Shown: one piece after another, positions 1 through 8,314 of the stretch
Numbering within the stretch: the stretch's first letter is position 1
How the letters are laid out: each line of letters begins with the position of its first letter
Assembly: GCF_009857595.1 (NCBI RefSeq)
Contig: NZ_WWCU01000011.1
Location: 62,001 to 126,000 of the forward strand
Origin: Pseudoduganella aquatica
Lineage (GTDB): Bacteria; Pseudomonadota; Gammaproteobacteria; Burkholderiales; Burkholderiaceae_D
Reading direction: 5' to 3'
Length of the DNA stretch: 64,000 nucleotides
Notes under the pieces: model-generated
What the model saw: only the letters and a program-made list of their open reading frames with translations
Told to the model about the DNA's origin: nothing
The model's database searches: none
Program-made: the position numbers and the translations under genes

Positions 1-420
1 GCAAAGAAAATATGTCTGTGGCGACTAAACCTACGAGTAACTGGTTGCATCACAGACGGTGTCCGAAAAGGCTGGATATTTTACTTTTCTCAAATTGACG
101 ACGAGGCAATGTCGCAACTCCACCATCTCGATAAAACACTCTTGGTACTGGCACGTCGCTTTGAACTGGACCTTGCGCAAAAAGAGATCAAGTCATTCGC
201 CAGGACCTTCCATGAGGCCAAGCGTGGAAACATGGAACAAAGGTACATTCCGAATTTCGACACGACGTCACTCGCCTACAAACGTGAAATTCTGACCATG
301 TACGGTATCGATAACGTACTACTCTTGAGCGAGATTGTGATCGATCGTTTATTCAAACGCAAAATAAGGCGAGAGACATCTGAAATGGAAGAGGACATAC
401 AAGGTGGTTCGCGGGGTTAA
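1..420 (+). CDS. C-terminal part of an unrecognised protein (cut by window start)
   Basis: The frame is open from the first base and stops at 418-420, so the last 139 residues of a longer protein are visible; an ATG at 109 would give only 103. I see no signal peptide, membrane segment or known motif. Near the end there is a basic stretch (FKRKIRRE) followed by an acidic one. Base composition is AT-rich like the next gene and unlike the core genome to the right. It converges on the primase-RT gene, with five bases between the two stop codons, so both probably belong to the same island cargo. I do not recognise the family and assign no function. Confidence 0.6.
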   Translation, partial: AKKICLWRLNLRVTGCITDGVRKGWIFYFSQIDDEAMSQLHHLDKTLLVLARRFELDLAQKEIKSFARTFHEAKRGNMEQRYIPNFDTTSLAYKREILTMYGIDNVLLLSEIVIDRLFKRKIRRETSEMEEDIQGGSRG

Positions 421-425
421 GCCGA

Positions 426-3400
426 CTATGGAGCATTGCTAGTGGATGGCTTACTCTCTCCGAGCTCTCGTACACGCTCAAACAATGCGCTACCAGGTAC
501 CCCTCTAAGGTCTGCAGTTAGGAAATCCAAGGCTTTTTTTGGCATTGATTGAAAACGGCATACTAGATTTATGGAATCACAAATAGAGATTTTTCCACGT
601 AGATTTTTTCGCATATCCCTATTTGTTATAAACACGGAATTCATAAGGTGGTCAATAATTTCCTTATCCTTAAGTATCGCGAATAGGGTCTCTTTATTTC
701 CAACTGACAGTTTTTGCGTCGTTCCAAGGAATGCGGTGGCAGAAATATTTCGCCCGCAGGTAACTTCAATCTGCGTCGAAAGTCCGTAATTCAAAAGACA
801 TGTCTTAATTTTTTCAATGCAATCGTCGGTATAAAGAACGAAACATAAATTAAGTTTTTTTAGCTCTCGCAAAGCTAAACCAATCTTGGTTCGCGAAACA
901 CCCGAATCGCCAAAATACATTTTATCAGAGGGAATTTCGTCAATATCTAAATAGTATTTGAGTGATTTTACGATTTGCCCACCAGACAAACCTAAATCTG
1001 AAAATATAGTTGCCTCTCTTGCACCCGTTGGCAGAGAATCTAGCCCACAGTCATCAAGCGATCGAGCAAGCTCTGCATTGTCTGCGAGTATTCGATGGAC
1101 ACCACCAAAATCACGAAATCTCTTGAGCAGCACCGGATTTTTTGACTTAGCTCGCAGCTCCTCGAAATGCGCGCGAAAAACTCTGATTTCTGTATGTGAC
1201 ATCATCTCATGCGCCTCAATTAGGCGAACCATAGCCCGCCGCAGTGCCTCCGGTATATGGCTAAGCCAAGTCCGAATTCTGTTATCAGCATCCTCATTGG
1301 AAATATCACGCTGAGCAGCTATTACCTTAACGGCAAGATTAATATCCAAATTGTCTAAATTTAAGTCAATTTTGACGTACGGATACGGTGGCGAAGACTT
1401 TCCAGGAGCTGGAAAATAGTAACGTTGTCGGTCAAGTATATCCGAATAACTTATCGTAAATTCTTTCGGCGTAAAGAACAGAAAAACGTTTTCATTCTCT
1501 GAGTAAGAGAAGATATCTTCAGATGATTGCAAAAGGAAAACATGTTCCGATGCAAAAGACTGATTAAGCCCACTCGCCGGATTCACCACAAAAACATTTT
1601 CGTATGAATAACTAAGTCCATTGACAAGAATTTTCTCAGTTACAATGCTTTGCGTGACATTGCTGTGAACAAAATCCTCAAGAGTCAAAACGGCCGATAT
1701 ATCCAAGATCATTTCAAGAATTCTTGCCTTATACTCTCTTATATCGTCCCCGAGCGCTAAAGCTAAATCGACGCGATAGTTACGAGCCGCATCAATGGGT
1801 TTCAAAATATCTTGGATAAATATCGATAAATTTTCTTTGGCATAACCAACCCCTTTTTCGACCATGTATATATGTTTCAAGGTAGAACTTCGGTGAATTC
1901 TATTATATTTATCGAAGAATGCTTTTACTTTGGCGAACGGTGGCACTGCCTCCGAAATATCTTGTGTACCGTATATTGAGCTGGCCACCGTCAGGTCAAA
2001 GCCAACTTCGTCATTAGCAGAGGAACCGTCGTTGCTCAGAAGATCAAAAGAATGCAAAAAACTGGCCACTTCTTTTTTCGCATCTAATTGCAAAATATAC
2101 CGAGAGTAAAAATTTGAAAATGTCATTGACGAATTAATGGAAGAGTACGCCTGCTCTGAATCGGAATCTAGTATCATGAAAAGATTCTTTAAAAAAGCTC
2201 CGAAACTATTCGAGACGCTATCAATCTTATCATTTTTTTCGTATATTAAATATGGCGCCCCTCTCAACTCATCGCTGAAAGGAAGAACTCCATCCTTGGT
2301 CAACATACTTTTTGGCGAAAATAAATTTGGCGGATTAAGAGGCTCTGTAGCATATTGTCCAACCAGATTTTTAATTGCACGTAGGTTGGTAAAGAATTTC
2401 CGACCGGGTACGATTAAATCAAAAATCGATGTATGAGACGAAGACTTGTAAGGGACTACATCGTCGGCATATCCAACAAGTGTCTTGCTCAAACTGTCTG
2501 TGGTCGCCTTAGTTGCAACGAAGGCCTCAACGCGCTTCCGTATCAAGATTTGATCTTCTCGCTTTAGGAGAATGCAATCATTTTTTATCAAATTTTCAAT
2601 AAACCATTTTCTTGAAGGGAAGAGGTCCACATCATTACTAAATAGCCATTGATAAAACGCCCCGATGTCCCGAACCTTACCGATTGCCGTTCGTACCTCT
2701 TCCAACGTTTGATGCTGTCCTCCTGTTAAAACAAAGACCATCAATGAGTTGTGATAGTTAATGTATATTCCATGTTTATCAGGTTCGCCACGCCAGATCG
2801 CCTTTTCAGTAATGCAGGTTACTGCAATATTTAGATGCGCATTATTGACATCAATTTGGTCAAAATTTCTATACCAAGAAGCCTTCCGGTTGCGGGTCGT
2901 CAACTCACTAAATGAATTAAAGATAGTTGCGCAAAATTCCCAAGCTCGTTCGAGTAGCCGACTGTTGTTAATGGCAGTTGATAAAGTGAACAAACAGAGA
3001 AGTTGATAAAATTTATTAGCAAAAACTTGGCAAAGGATGGTTTCCCCACAAGCATCGATTCTTAGCCTGCCATTTTTTTCATCGCCCGCGATCTTCGCTG
3101 AGAAAATCTTTGCGAGAACTTGCAAAGCCTCATGGTTTGTTTTTGCCTCAATGCACATCGGGTAAAGGTAGGCTACAAATTCCCCGAGGTCCGAAATACC
3201 ATTCAAGGTTGATGCGGTTAGGTCCAGAACATTTTTATCTATTATCAGCTGATCGGAATTTTCAGCACTGCGAATACATTTAAGTACAGCTTCGGCCTCA
3301 AAATCCCCAATGTCTTTTCCTACATTATAATATAACTTCAAATACACTTTATGTTCATTGACTAGTTTCGTATCGGTTAGTTTTAGAAGCTGGGACTCGA

Positions 3401-5828
3401 TAAAGAAAACTAAATCAGGAGTAGCATCCCGCTGATCTGCCAGAATATTTGCACATACTGACGTGAAAACCTCGGACTGTAGCTCAGATAACCTAGTGAT
3501 GGCATTGAACGCAGGCCATAGGTCTGGAGTGCTAAGCAGATATATAAAAACATGTTTAAATAGATTGCCCCGTCCAACTTCGCTTACAATGATGGAATTT
3601 ACCGCCTTGCTGCGATATCGATCAGCAATCTCAAATCCTGGCAAATGAGAGAATAGGAAGACAGCGTCATCATTTTCCGCCTGCCGCGAGATAAGTTTGT
3701 TATACTCTAAAAGGGCCATATTTTTCTCGTATGGCGTCGCATTATCTATATTACTAGAAACTGCGTCAATAGCGTATTTCGCTTGGGCCCTATACTTGTC
3801 GAATTCATCATCAAAATTATTGATTTTCGAAATACTGGTCTTTTCGGCATTTAATGCAAGCCCAAGCAAACTCAACCGGGAGCTTAGTTCTGCAAGCTTG
3901 TTATCTGCTTCCGGTCGGGTTGCAACCACAAAAAAGATGTCGTCCACATAACGATGGTAGAAAATTAGCTCGCCGGATGCTAAATAACCGTCCATCAATT
4001 CGTCAATCTGCCCTAGATATAGCTCAGCTAAAACCCGAGCATAAGCTGGGCCTTGAGGTACGCCCGTTCGTGCGGCATTGCATTCCTGTGTTACTCTCAT
4101 CAACGAACGCACAATGTCTTTGTATCTCGCCGCAGAACTTTGCGACATGGTTTCCAACTTCTCGAAAATTGTGTTATTCAATCCGGTTAAGAGCAAGCGT
4201 TCTAGATTATCTTGAGGAATAGAATCATAAAAGCTCTTGATGTCAGCTTTAACGATGTAGCATCCTGAATTTAATTCATTGTTTATAACGTCTGCAATAT
4301 CTGACAAAAATTCCACCCACTGGTATAACCAAGGTTTGAAAATGTGTCCGCCCGCAAAGTTAGGATTCATCTTATAACCGTACGAATTTGGACTCGATTC
4401 ATAATCATAGACCTGTACTAGGTGCTTAATCGCCCAAGTGGTATACAGTCGAGACGGTGCGGAAAGCGTTATGAGCTCGCGATAATTTTCCTTTTTTAAT
4501 TCTTTGCGTTTATGACGATATAGTTCCATCACTCCAGCACCGTCGATAAATGCTCCAAAATTTTTTTCTAACTGCTGAAAATCAATGTCGGAAAGCTCTT
4601 CTATCACTCGAATGCATCGAACTTCGTCATTTTGATAAAGATAATTTCTTTCAGCAATTATGGTTACTTTTACATCTGATTCTTTAATAGAGAACAAGCC
4701 ATCATCCACTGAGCAGACATTTGGCATTATTAACATAGCCAAACTTACTTTATCCAATCGTGTGCTATGTTTATAGTTGCAAAGATGCTCCACCATTTCC
4801 AAATCTGGGAATGGCAAGTTCTTTAATTTCGATAGGGCCAACTTGGTCTTTTCCACATCGTAATTAGGCATTTTGCTAAATATTTCGATTAAAAGTTTTT
4901 GGCCTATATCGTCATCTTTTAAATTCACCAATCTACTCAATAAGCCCACTAAAAGCTCTCGATGCGCGTGTGGCAGAGTCCCTTTCTCGATTTCTTGGGC
5001 CAGTGTACTGACCAGCGGAACAGTCGACCAATGAGCCATTAATTCATTAAGTCCCAGGTCATCACAGTTCAATTTAATCTTTCTGACCCGTTCAATAGCG
5101 CTATTATCTATTTCATTTGATTCAAATATATAGCCGGTCTTCTCCTCTATCGATGCGAGCGACTCTTGGACATATGCCTGGAGGAGAGCAAGTTGTTGGA
5201 GTATTGTTTTTTCATCAAGCAGACTTTGGCGAGCCGCCGAAAAGCTTGTTGGAATTTTCGGGACCAGAACAGAATAGAAACCTGATTTTGCATGTCTTGA
5301 CAGCGGAATTTTTACTGCCTTGCCATGCGTAGATTTGTGCGAAGCTGACGAGGGAAAGAGATCCAGCCCTATCATTGATCGGTCAATCGAAATACCGGAT
5401 TGATCTAAAAGATATTTTACAATTTCAAATCCGATATATGGGAAAATTGGCGAGCTGAAGCCGATCCAAATGTGGATCCCTCGATTTCCAGAAAACTCCA
5501 ACAAGTGCTGAATATTTTTTTCCACCAGAGATTCAGAAAATCGATCAGCTATTTGCAATAAATATTTTTCGCATTCAGCCTCCGATGCCGTTCCTAAATT
5601 ACTTTTTAATATATCGAAGTCAAAACAAATCCAGTTAATCGTATGGTCGACGTTTCGTTGATAGCAAGCAATTGATTGTTCGTTAGCAATCACTGATTTA
5701 ACTAATGCAGCGTTAACGCTCCCAGCCGTTTTCCGGTAGCTGCCATCGCTGACCTGTTTCACATAGAAGTTCGCCGTTGAACCAAAATATTTTGCGATAT
5801 AAGCGCTTATTTTTTCTATATTATTCAT
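426..5828 (-). CDS. Giant primase (AEP)-reverse transcriptase fusion with PRTase-like C-terminus; putative defence protein
   Basis: This 1800-residue protein has several domains. Residues about 1-200 match archaeo-eukaryotic primases: a metal-binding DxD (D70, D72), the S-G-x-x-G-x-H motif with H119, and a third acidic motif (D156) followed by a basic K/R/H stretch to H179. Residues 284-352 resemble the helical region after such primases but contain a single cysteine. Residues about 450-680 are a reverse transcriptase: motif A with D529, motif B RTGVPQGPAYAR (587-598), YVDD at 627-630 and motif D LNAEKT. The form resembles the UG/Abi-type bacterial RTs linked to phage defence rather than group II introns. 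Residues about 690-1590 are mostly helical-looking and unassigned. Residues 1606-1790 contain IFSDLGLSGGQ (1608-1618) and a closing segment ending LFERV, which resemble PRTase-CE conflict domains. Joint primer synthesis and cDNA synthesis is inference. The gene is AT-rich. The start is ATG without a clear ribosome site. Confidence 0.85.
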   Translation of the reverse strand: MNNIEKISAYIAKYFGSTANFYVKQVSDGSYRKTAGSVNAALVKSVIANEQSIACYQRNVDHTINWICFDFDILKSNLGTASEAECEKYLLQIADRFSESLVEKNIQHLLEFSGNRGIHIWIGFSSPIFPYIGFEIVKYLLDQSGISIDRSMIGLDLFPSSASHKSTHGKAVKIPLSRHAKSGFYSVLVPKIPTSFSAARQSLLDEKTILQQLALLQAYVQESLASIEEKTGYIFESNEIDNSAIERVRKIKLNCDDLGLNELMAHWSTVPLVSTLAQEIEKGTLPHAHRELLVGLLSRLVNLKDDDIGQKLLIEIFSKMPNYDVEKTKLALSKLKNLPFPDLEMVEHLCNYKHSTRLDKVSLAMLIMPNVCSVDDGLFSIKESDVKVTIIAERNYLYQNDEVRCIRVIEELSDIDFQQLEKNFGAFIDGAGVMELYRHKRKELKKENYRELITLSAPSRLYTTWAIKHLVQVYDYESSPNSYGYKMNPNFAGGHIFKPWLYQWVEFLSDIADVINNELNSGCYIVKADIKSFYDSIPQDNLERLLLTGLNNTIFEKLETMSQSSAARYKDIVRSLMRVTQECNAARTGVPQGPAYARVLAELYLGQIDELMDGYLASGELIFYHRYVDDIFFVVATRPEADNKLAELSSRLSLLGLALNAEKTSISKINNFDDEFDKYRAQAKYAIDAVSSNIDNATPYEKNMALLEYNKLISRQAENDDAVFLFSHLPGFEIADRYRSKAVNSIIVSEVGRGNLFKHVFIYLLSTPDLWPAFNAITRLSELQSEVFTSVCANILADQRDATPDLVFFIESQLLKLTDTKLVNEHKVYLKLYYNVGKDIGDFEAEAVLKCIRSAENSDQLIIDKNVLDLTASTLNGISDLGEFVAYLYPMCIEAKTNHEALQVLAKIFSAKIAGDEKNGRLRIDACGETILCQVFANKFYQLLCLFTLSTAINNSRLLERAWEFCATIFNSFSELTTRNRKASWYRNFDQIDVNNAHLNIAVTCITEKAIWRGEPDKHGIYINYHNSLMVFVLTGGQHQTLEEVRTAIGKVRDIGAFYQWLFSNDVDLFPSRKWFIENLIKNDCILLKREDQILIRKRVEAFVATKATTDSLSKTLVGYADDVVPYKSSSHTSIFDLIVPGRKFFTNLRAIKNLVGQYATEPLNPPNLFSPKSMLTKDGVLPFSDELRGAPYLIYEKNDKIDSVSNSFGAFLKNLFMILDSDSEQAYSSINSSMTFSNFYSRYILQLDAKKEVASFLHSFDLLSNDGSSANDEVGFDLTVASSIYGTQDISEAVPPFAKVKAFFDKYNRIHRSSTLKHIYMVEKGVGYAKENLSIFIQDILKPIDAARNYRVDLALALGDDIREYKARILEMILDISAVLTLEDFVHSNVTQSIVTEKILVNGLSYSYENVFVVNPASGLNQSFASEHVFLLQSSEDIFSYSENENVFLFFTPKEFTISYSDILDRQRYYFPAPGKSSPPYPYVKIDLNLDNLDINLAVKVIAAQRDISNEDADNRIRTWLSHIPEALRRAMVRLIEAHEMMSHTEIRVFRAHFEELRAKSKNPVLLKRFRDFGGVHRILADNAELARSLDDCGLDSLPTGAREATIFSDLGLSGGQIVKSLKYYLDIDEIPSDKMYFGDSGVSRTKIGLALRELKKLNLCFVLYTDDCIEKIKTCLLNYGLSTQIEVTCGRNISATAFLGTTQKLSVGNKETLFAILKDKEIIDHLMNSVFITNRDMRKNLRGKISICDSINLVCRFQSMPKKALDFLTADLRGVPGSALFERVRELGESKPSTSNAP

Positions 5829-5894
5829 TGGTAAGTAAGGTATGGTTCGTGGAGCTCAGCCGTATATGAGAAAGTCGAACGATGAGCTATTCCG

Positions 5895-6371
5895 CTATCG
5901 GTTTGAATTCCAACGGGCGATTGCCTCATCGAGCAATTTCAGTTGCTCCGAAGGGAATTCGTGCTCGACCCATTTTTTCTTATACCCGGCAACGCCATGG
6001 TGATCGAGAACGTTTTGTGCGGCGTCACGAACCGCTGTCGCAAATTCGGAGGGGTCGCATGAGTATGAGAACATCACTTCGCCTTCCGAGTCCGGTCGAG
6101 CACCCCACAGCTCTGGGAAAGACAAAATCGAGACCGACACCCAAAGGTTTCCGCCGGTGTTGGTGATAACCCAACGAAATTCGCCTGGCTCCTCATCAAA
6201 GCCAACGGAAATGCTATGCGCCCCCGCCAAGACCGCAGAAGCGGCAATCACAAGGCGCCCTAAAGCGTCGGACAAGTAAGACGCGGAAATCTGGCAAGAC
6301 TTGTCAGCGGACTGCACTTTGCAATCGGCCCATCCAGAACCCGTTAGCTGATAGTCAATATTTAAAACCAT
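5895..6371 (-). CDS. Unrecognised 158-residue protein upstream of the primase-RT gene
   Basis: This is a soluble protein with no signal peptide or membrane segment and alternating beta-rich and helical stretches (for example SFPELWGARPDSEGEVMFSY in the middle and a charged helical C-terminus). It lies on the same strand as the primase-RT gene, 66 bases ahead of it, so co-transcription is possible. A TTGACA-like hexamer sits on the minus strand at 6425-6420. No good ribosome site precedes the ATG. It is the last gene before the ssrA-derived junction at 6549 and so the outermost cargo gene of the island. Composition is intermediate between the AT-rich RT gene and the core. It could be an accessory, regulator or immunity-type protein of the RT system or an unrelated passenger; I cannot tell. 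Confidence 0.6.
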   Translation of the reverse strand: MVLNIDYQLTGSGWADCKVQSADKSCQISASYLSDALGRLVIAASAVLAGAHSISVGFDEEPGEFRWVITNTGGNLWVSVSILSFPELWGARPDSEGEVMFSYSCDPSEFATAVRDAAQNVLDHHGVAGYKKKWVEHEFPSEQLKLLDEAIARWNSNR

Positions 6372-6548
6372 GGGAAGGTTCTATCGCAAAACTTCGTAGT
6401 TTGCAGCCCCATGAGAATTTGTCAACATGTAATTCATGGATCGAAGCCCAGTGCTAAAATGCCCCCAAGTTCGCACCCCAAGTGAAGTGCGCCGTCGAGC
6501 CAAACCGGCACAAGCGGCCCTGTAGAATCAATAGCTTACGTGTGCCAA

Positions 6549-6582
6549 TGGTGGAGATTGCAGATTCCCGCCGTCTCCACCA
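6549..6582 (+). other. Copy of tmRNA (ssrA) 3' end; probable island attachment site (attR-like)
   Basis: Bases 6563-6582 read GATTCCCGCCGTCTCCACCA, which is the T-arm and acceptor 3' half plus CCA expected at the end of a proteobacterial tmRNA. No tmRNA body, tag reading frame or 5' half lies to the left, where protein-coding sequence begins at 6371, so this is a fragment and not a whole gene. ssrA 3' ends are classic targets of tyrosine-recombinase islands, which leave such a repeat at the distal end. A perfect 9-bp inverted pair (TGGTGGAGA 6549-6557, TCTCCACCA 6574-6582) could be the recombinase core arms. Composition changes from AT-rich to GC-rich across this point. Confidence 0.65.
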
Positions 6583-6583
6583 C

Positions 6584-6635
6584 CGAACAAAAAAATGGGT
6601 TCCAAGCGCAAGCTTGGGACCCATTTTTTTGTTCG
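6584..6635 (+). terminator. Rho-independent terminator, probably the native ssrA terminator
   Basis: A 24-bp stem (6584-6607 with 6612-6635, one wobble mismatch) closes on a GCAA tetraloop. It carries an A7 run on the left and a T7 run on the right, so it can terminate in both directions. It begins right after the CCA of the ssrA fragment, as expected for the tmRNA terminator left behind on the chromosomal side of an integrated island. Confidence 0.8.
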
Positions 6636-6659
6636 ATTGCGCAGACTGTGGAATCGAAT

Positions 6660-6690
6660 CCGCGTCCGTCCCTGACGGACGCGGGGCTTT
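6660..6690 (+). terminator. Terminator-like hairpin
   Basis: An 11-bp perfect GC-rich stem (6660-6670 with 6674-6684) has a CCT loop and is followed by GGCTTTT. It is the second of five consecutive hairpins after the ssrA copy. Confidence 0.6.
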
Positions 6691-6700
6691 TGCGGGAATT

Positions 6701-6795
6701 CGGCGAGCACTGCTCGCCGCCGCAAAAGAGGGGTGCGCTTGCAAGCGCAACCCTCTCCGATTCGTCCATTCAGAAAATCGCCTTTGGCGATTTTC
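6701..6795. repeat. Run of three further perfect or near-perfect hairpins
   Basis: Three inverted repeats stand in a row: 6701-6709/6711-6719 (9 bp), 6728-6741/6742-6755 (14 bp, one mismatch) and 6773-6782/6786-6795 (10 bp, TTT loop). None has a long T tract. Together with the two stems on the left they make a 210-base array of five hairpins, which could be a structured transcript or a set of degenerate terminators. Confidence 0.6.
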
Positions 6796-6905
6796 CGCGC
6801 GCGTTATCTATCTCTGTAACGACCTACTGAATTCCTGCTCACGTCATAACTGAGGAAATTACCGGTACGAAGATCAGTGCATCCACATATCAATACGCCC
6901 CCATA

Positions 6906-6927
6906 AAGTAGAAAAAATCTTCTACTT
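6906..6927 (+). promoter_or_regulatory. Short inverted repeat upstream of the acetamidase-like gene
   Basis: AAGTAGAA (6906-6913) and TTCTACTT (6920-6927) form an 8-bp inverted repeat in an AT-rich stretch about 60 bases ahead of the next start. It could be an operator or a weak hairpin; no other support. Confidence 0.3.
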
Positions 6928-6988
6928 CATTTCTATTCTTGCTATCATGGCCCGACTCCTCCCCTCCACTACGCGGCCAGCGTACCTT

Positions 6989-8263
6989 ATGCGCAAAATA
7001 CTCTTCATGATTCTTATAGGCGCAGCCCTCTCGGCGCAAGCTGCCGAAAGCTGGCTGCTGCAACTTGACCGCTGGGGCAATCCTTCCTTCATGACCCTGC
7101 ATCTGCAGGATGAGGGCGGAAAGCTGTCCGGCACGCTCGACGGCGACAGCCTGACCGGCACGCGCAAGAATGGCCAGATTCTGCTGAGCGTCATCGACAA
7201 AGACGGCAAGCGCTACGAATACAAAGGCAGTGCCGAGGCAAACCGCTTGCAGGGCAGCGCAGATTTCCCGGACACGAATGATGCAAAAGCCCGCGCCAGC
7301 CATACCTTCAGCGCCCGCCGCTTGCCCGAACGGTCATCCAGCGCGCCCCAGCGGCATGAGTTCCAGCCCAAGGACTATGCGAATGAGTTCAGCGCCACCC
7401 GCACACCGGTGCTGACGGTCTGGCCCGGCGACACCATCCACACCACCACCATCGATTCCGGCGGCGTCGATGAGCGCGGCGTAACGCGTGCGCTGTACGG
7501 CAATCCGCAGACAGGCCCCTTCTTCGTGATGGGCGCGGAAGCGGGCGATACCCTGGTGGTCCGCCTGCTCAAACTGAAGTTGAACCGCGACTACGCGGAC
7601 AGCCTGGACGACATCGTCGGCCGCGCACGGACGGTGGGCGTCGCAGCGCGCGCCACGGCGCTGGGCAAGCCGGTGCGCTGGAAGCTGGACCTCGAGCGCG
7701 GCCTGGCAAGCCCCGAACGGCAGGGCGATACCTTGCGCGGCTTTGCCGTCCCGGTGCGCCCCATGCTGGGCGGCCTGGCGGTGGCGCCACCCGATGGACC
7801 CGCCGTGTCCACCGGTGATACCGGGCGCTTCGGCGGCAATATGGATTTCAACGAAGTCGTCGAAGGCAACACGGTCTACCTTCCGGTGCAGCAGCCCGGC
7901 GCCCTACTCTACCTGGGCGACGCGCACGCGCTCCAGGGCGACGGCGAAACCTCGCAGTACGCGCTTGAAACTTCGATGGAGGTGGAGTTCCGCGTGGAAG
8001 TCATCAAGGGCAAGGCGATCGGCATGCCGCGCGTTGAATCACCGACGCACATCATGACGCTGGGCCAGGCCGGTTCGCTGGATGACGCCCTGCGCGCGGC
8101 CACTGCCGGCATGACGCAATGGCTGGAGCAGGACTACGGCCTCAGCCTGTCGGACAGCGCAGTGGTGCTGGGCAGCGCGGTCCAATACACGGTCGCCAAC
8201 CTGGCCGGCCGCAGCGTCGGCGTCGCTGCGAAAATCAGGAAAGACCTGCTGCCGCGCCGCTGA
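6989..8263 (+). CDS. Secreted acetamidase/formamidase family protein
   Basis: I chose the ATG at 6989 rather than the one at 6947 because it opens a clean signal peptide (MRKILFMILIGAALSAQA). Mature residues about 20-105 form a small beta-rich domain (LQLDRWGNPSF onward) that is extra to the usual enzyme. The rest carries acetamidase/formamidase (FmdA/AmdA) features: a VLTVWPGDT-type start, AGDTLVVR, and the glycine-rich GRFGGNMDFNEV segment where the family binds metal and shapes its active site. The family hydrolyses short amides to acid and ammonia. Export to the periplasm is inferred and is seen in a subset of the family. No neighbours suggest a pathway, so the substrate is open. Confidence 0.8.
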   Translation: MRKILFMILIGAALSAQAAESWLLQLDRWGNPSFMTLHLQDEGGKLSGTLDGDSLTGTRKNGQILLSVIDKDGKRYEYKGSAEANRLQGSADFPDTNDAKARASHTFSARRLPERSSSAPQRHEFQPKDYANEFSATRTPVLTVWPGDTIHTTTIDSGGVDERGVTRALYGNPQTGPFFVMGAEAGDTLVVRLLKLKLNRDYADSLDDIVGRARTVGVAARATALGKPVRWKLDLERGLASPERQGDTLRGFAVPVRPMLGGLAVAPPDGPAVSTGDTGRFGGNMDFNEVVEGNTVYLPVQQPGALLYLGDAHALQGDGETSQYALETSMEVEFRVEVIKGKAIGMPRVESPTHIMTLGQAGSLDDALRAATAGMTQWLEQDYGLSLSDSAVVLGSAVQYTVANLAGRSVGVAAKIRKDLLPRR

Positions 8264-8314
8264 CTACCCATTTCTATCAAATTAAGCAGCATAGCCATCC
8301 TGAAAATCCAGAAA

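Larger units (their letters stand above)
6372..6988. other. Intergenic region: island junction and hairpin cluster
   Basis: About 617 bases without a convincing gene. From left to right it holds a possible promoter for the minus-strand 158-residue gene, the ssrA 3'-end copy, a 24-bp-stem terminator, four further hairpins and a small inverted repeat just before the acetamidase-like gene. Several short frames cross it on both strands, but they run through the hairpins and overlap one another, so I treat them as chance. Confidence 0.7.

Noticed and set aside
5829..5894. A retron-type non-coding RNA upstream of the RT gene
   Set aside because: The 66-base gap has no paired a1/a2 arms or stable stem. 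The RT motifs also differ from retron RTs.
6220..6582. A complete tmRNA gene ending at the CCA
   Set aside because: No tmRNA 5' half or tag reading frame is visible, and the required length would run into the 158-residue gene. Only a 3' fragment is present.
6454..6853. Several 60-120 codon frames on both strands in the junction region
   Set aside because: They run through hairpins, overlap in many phases and lack ribosome sites or recognisable translations.
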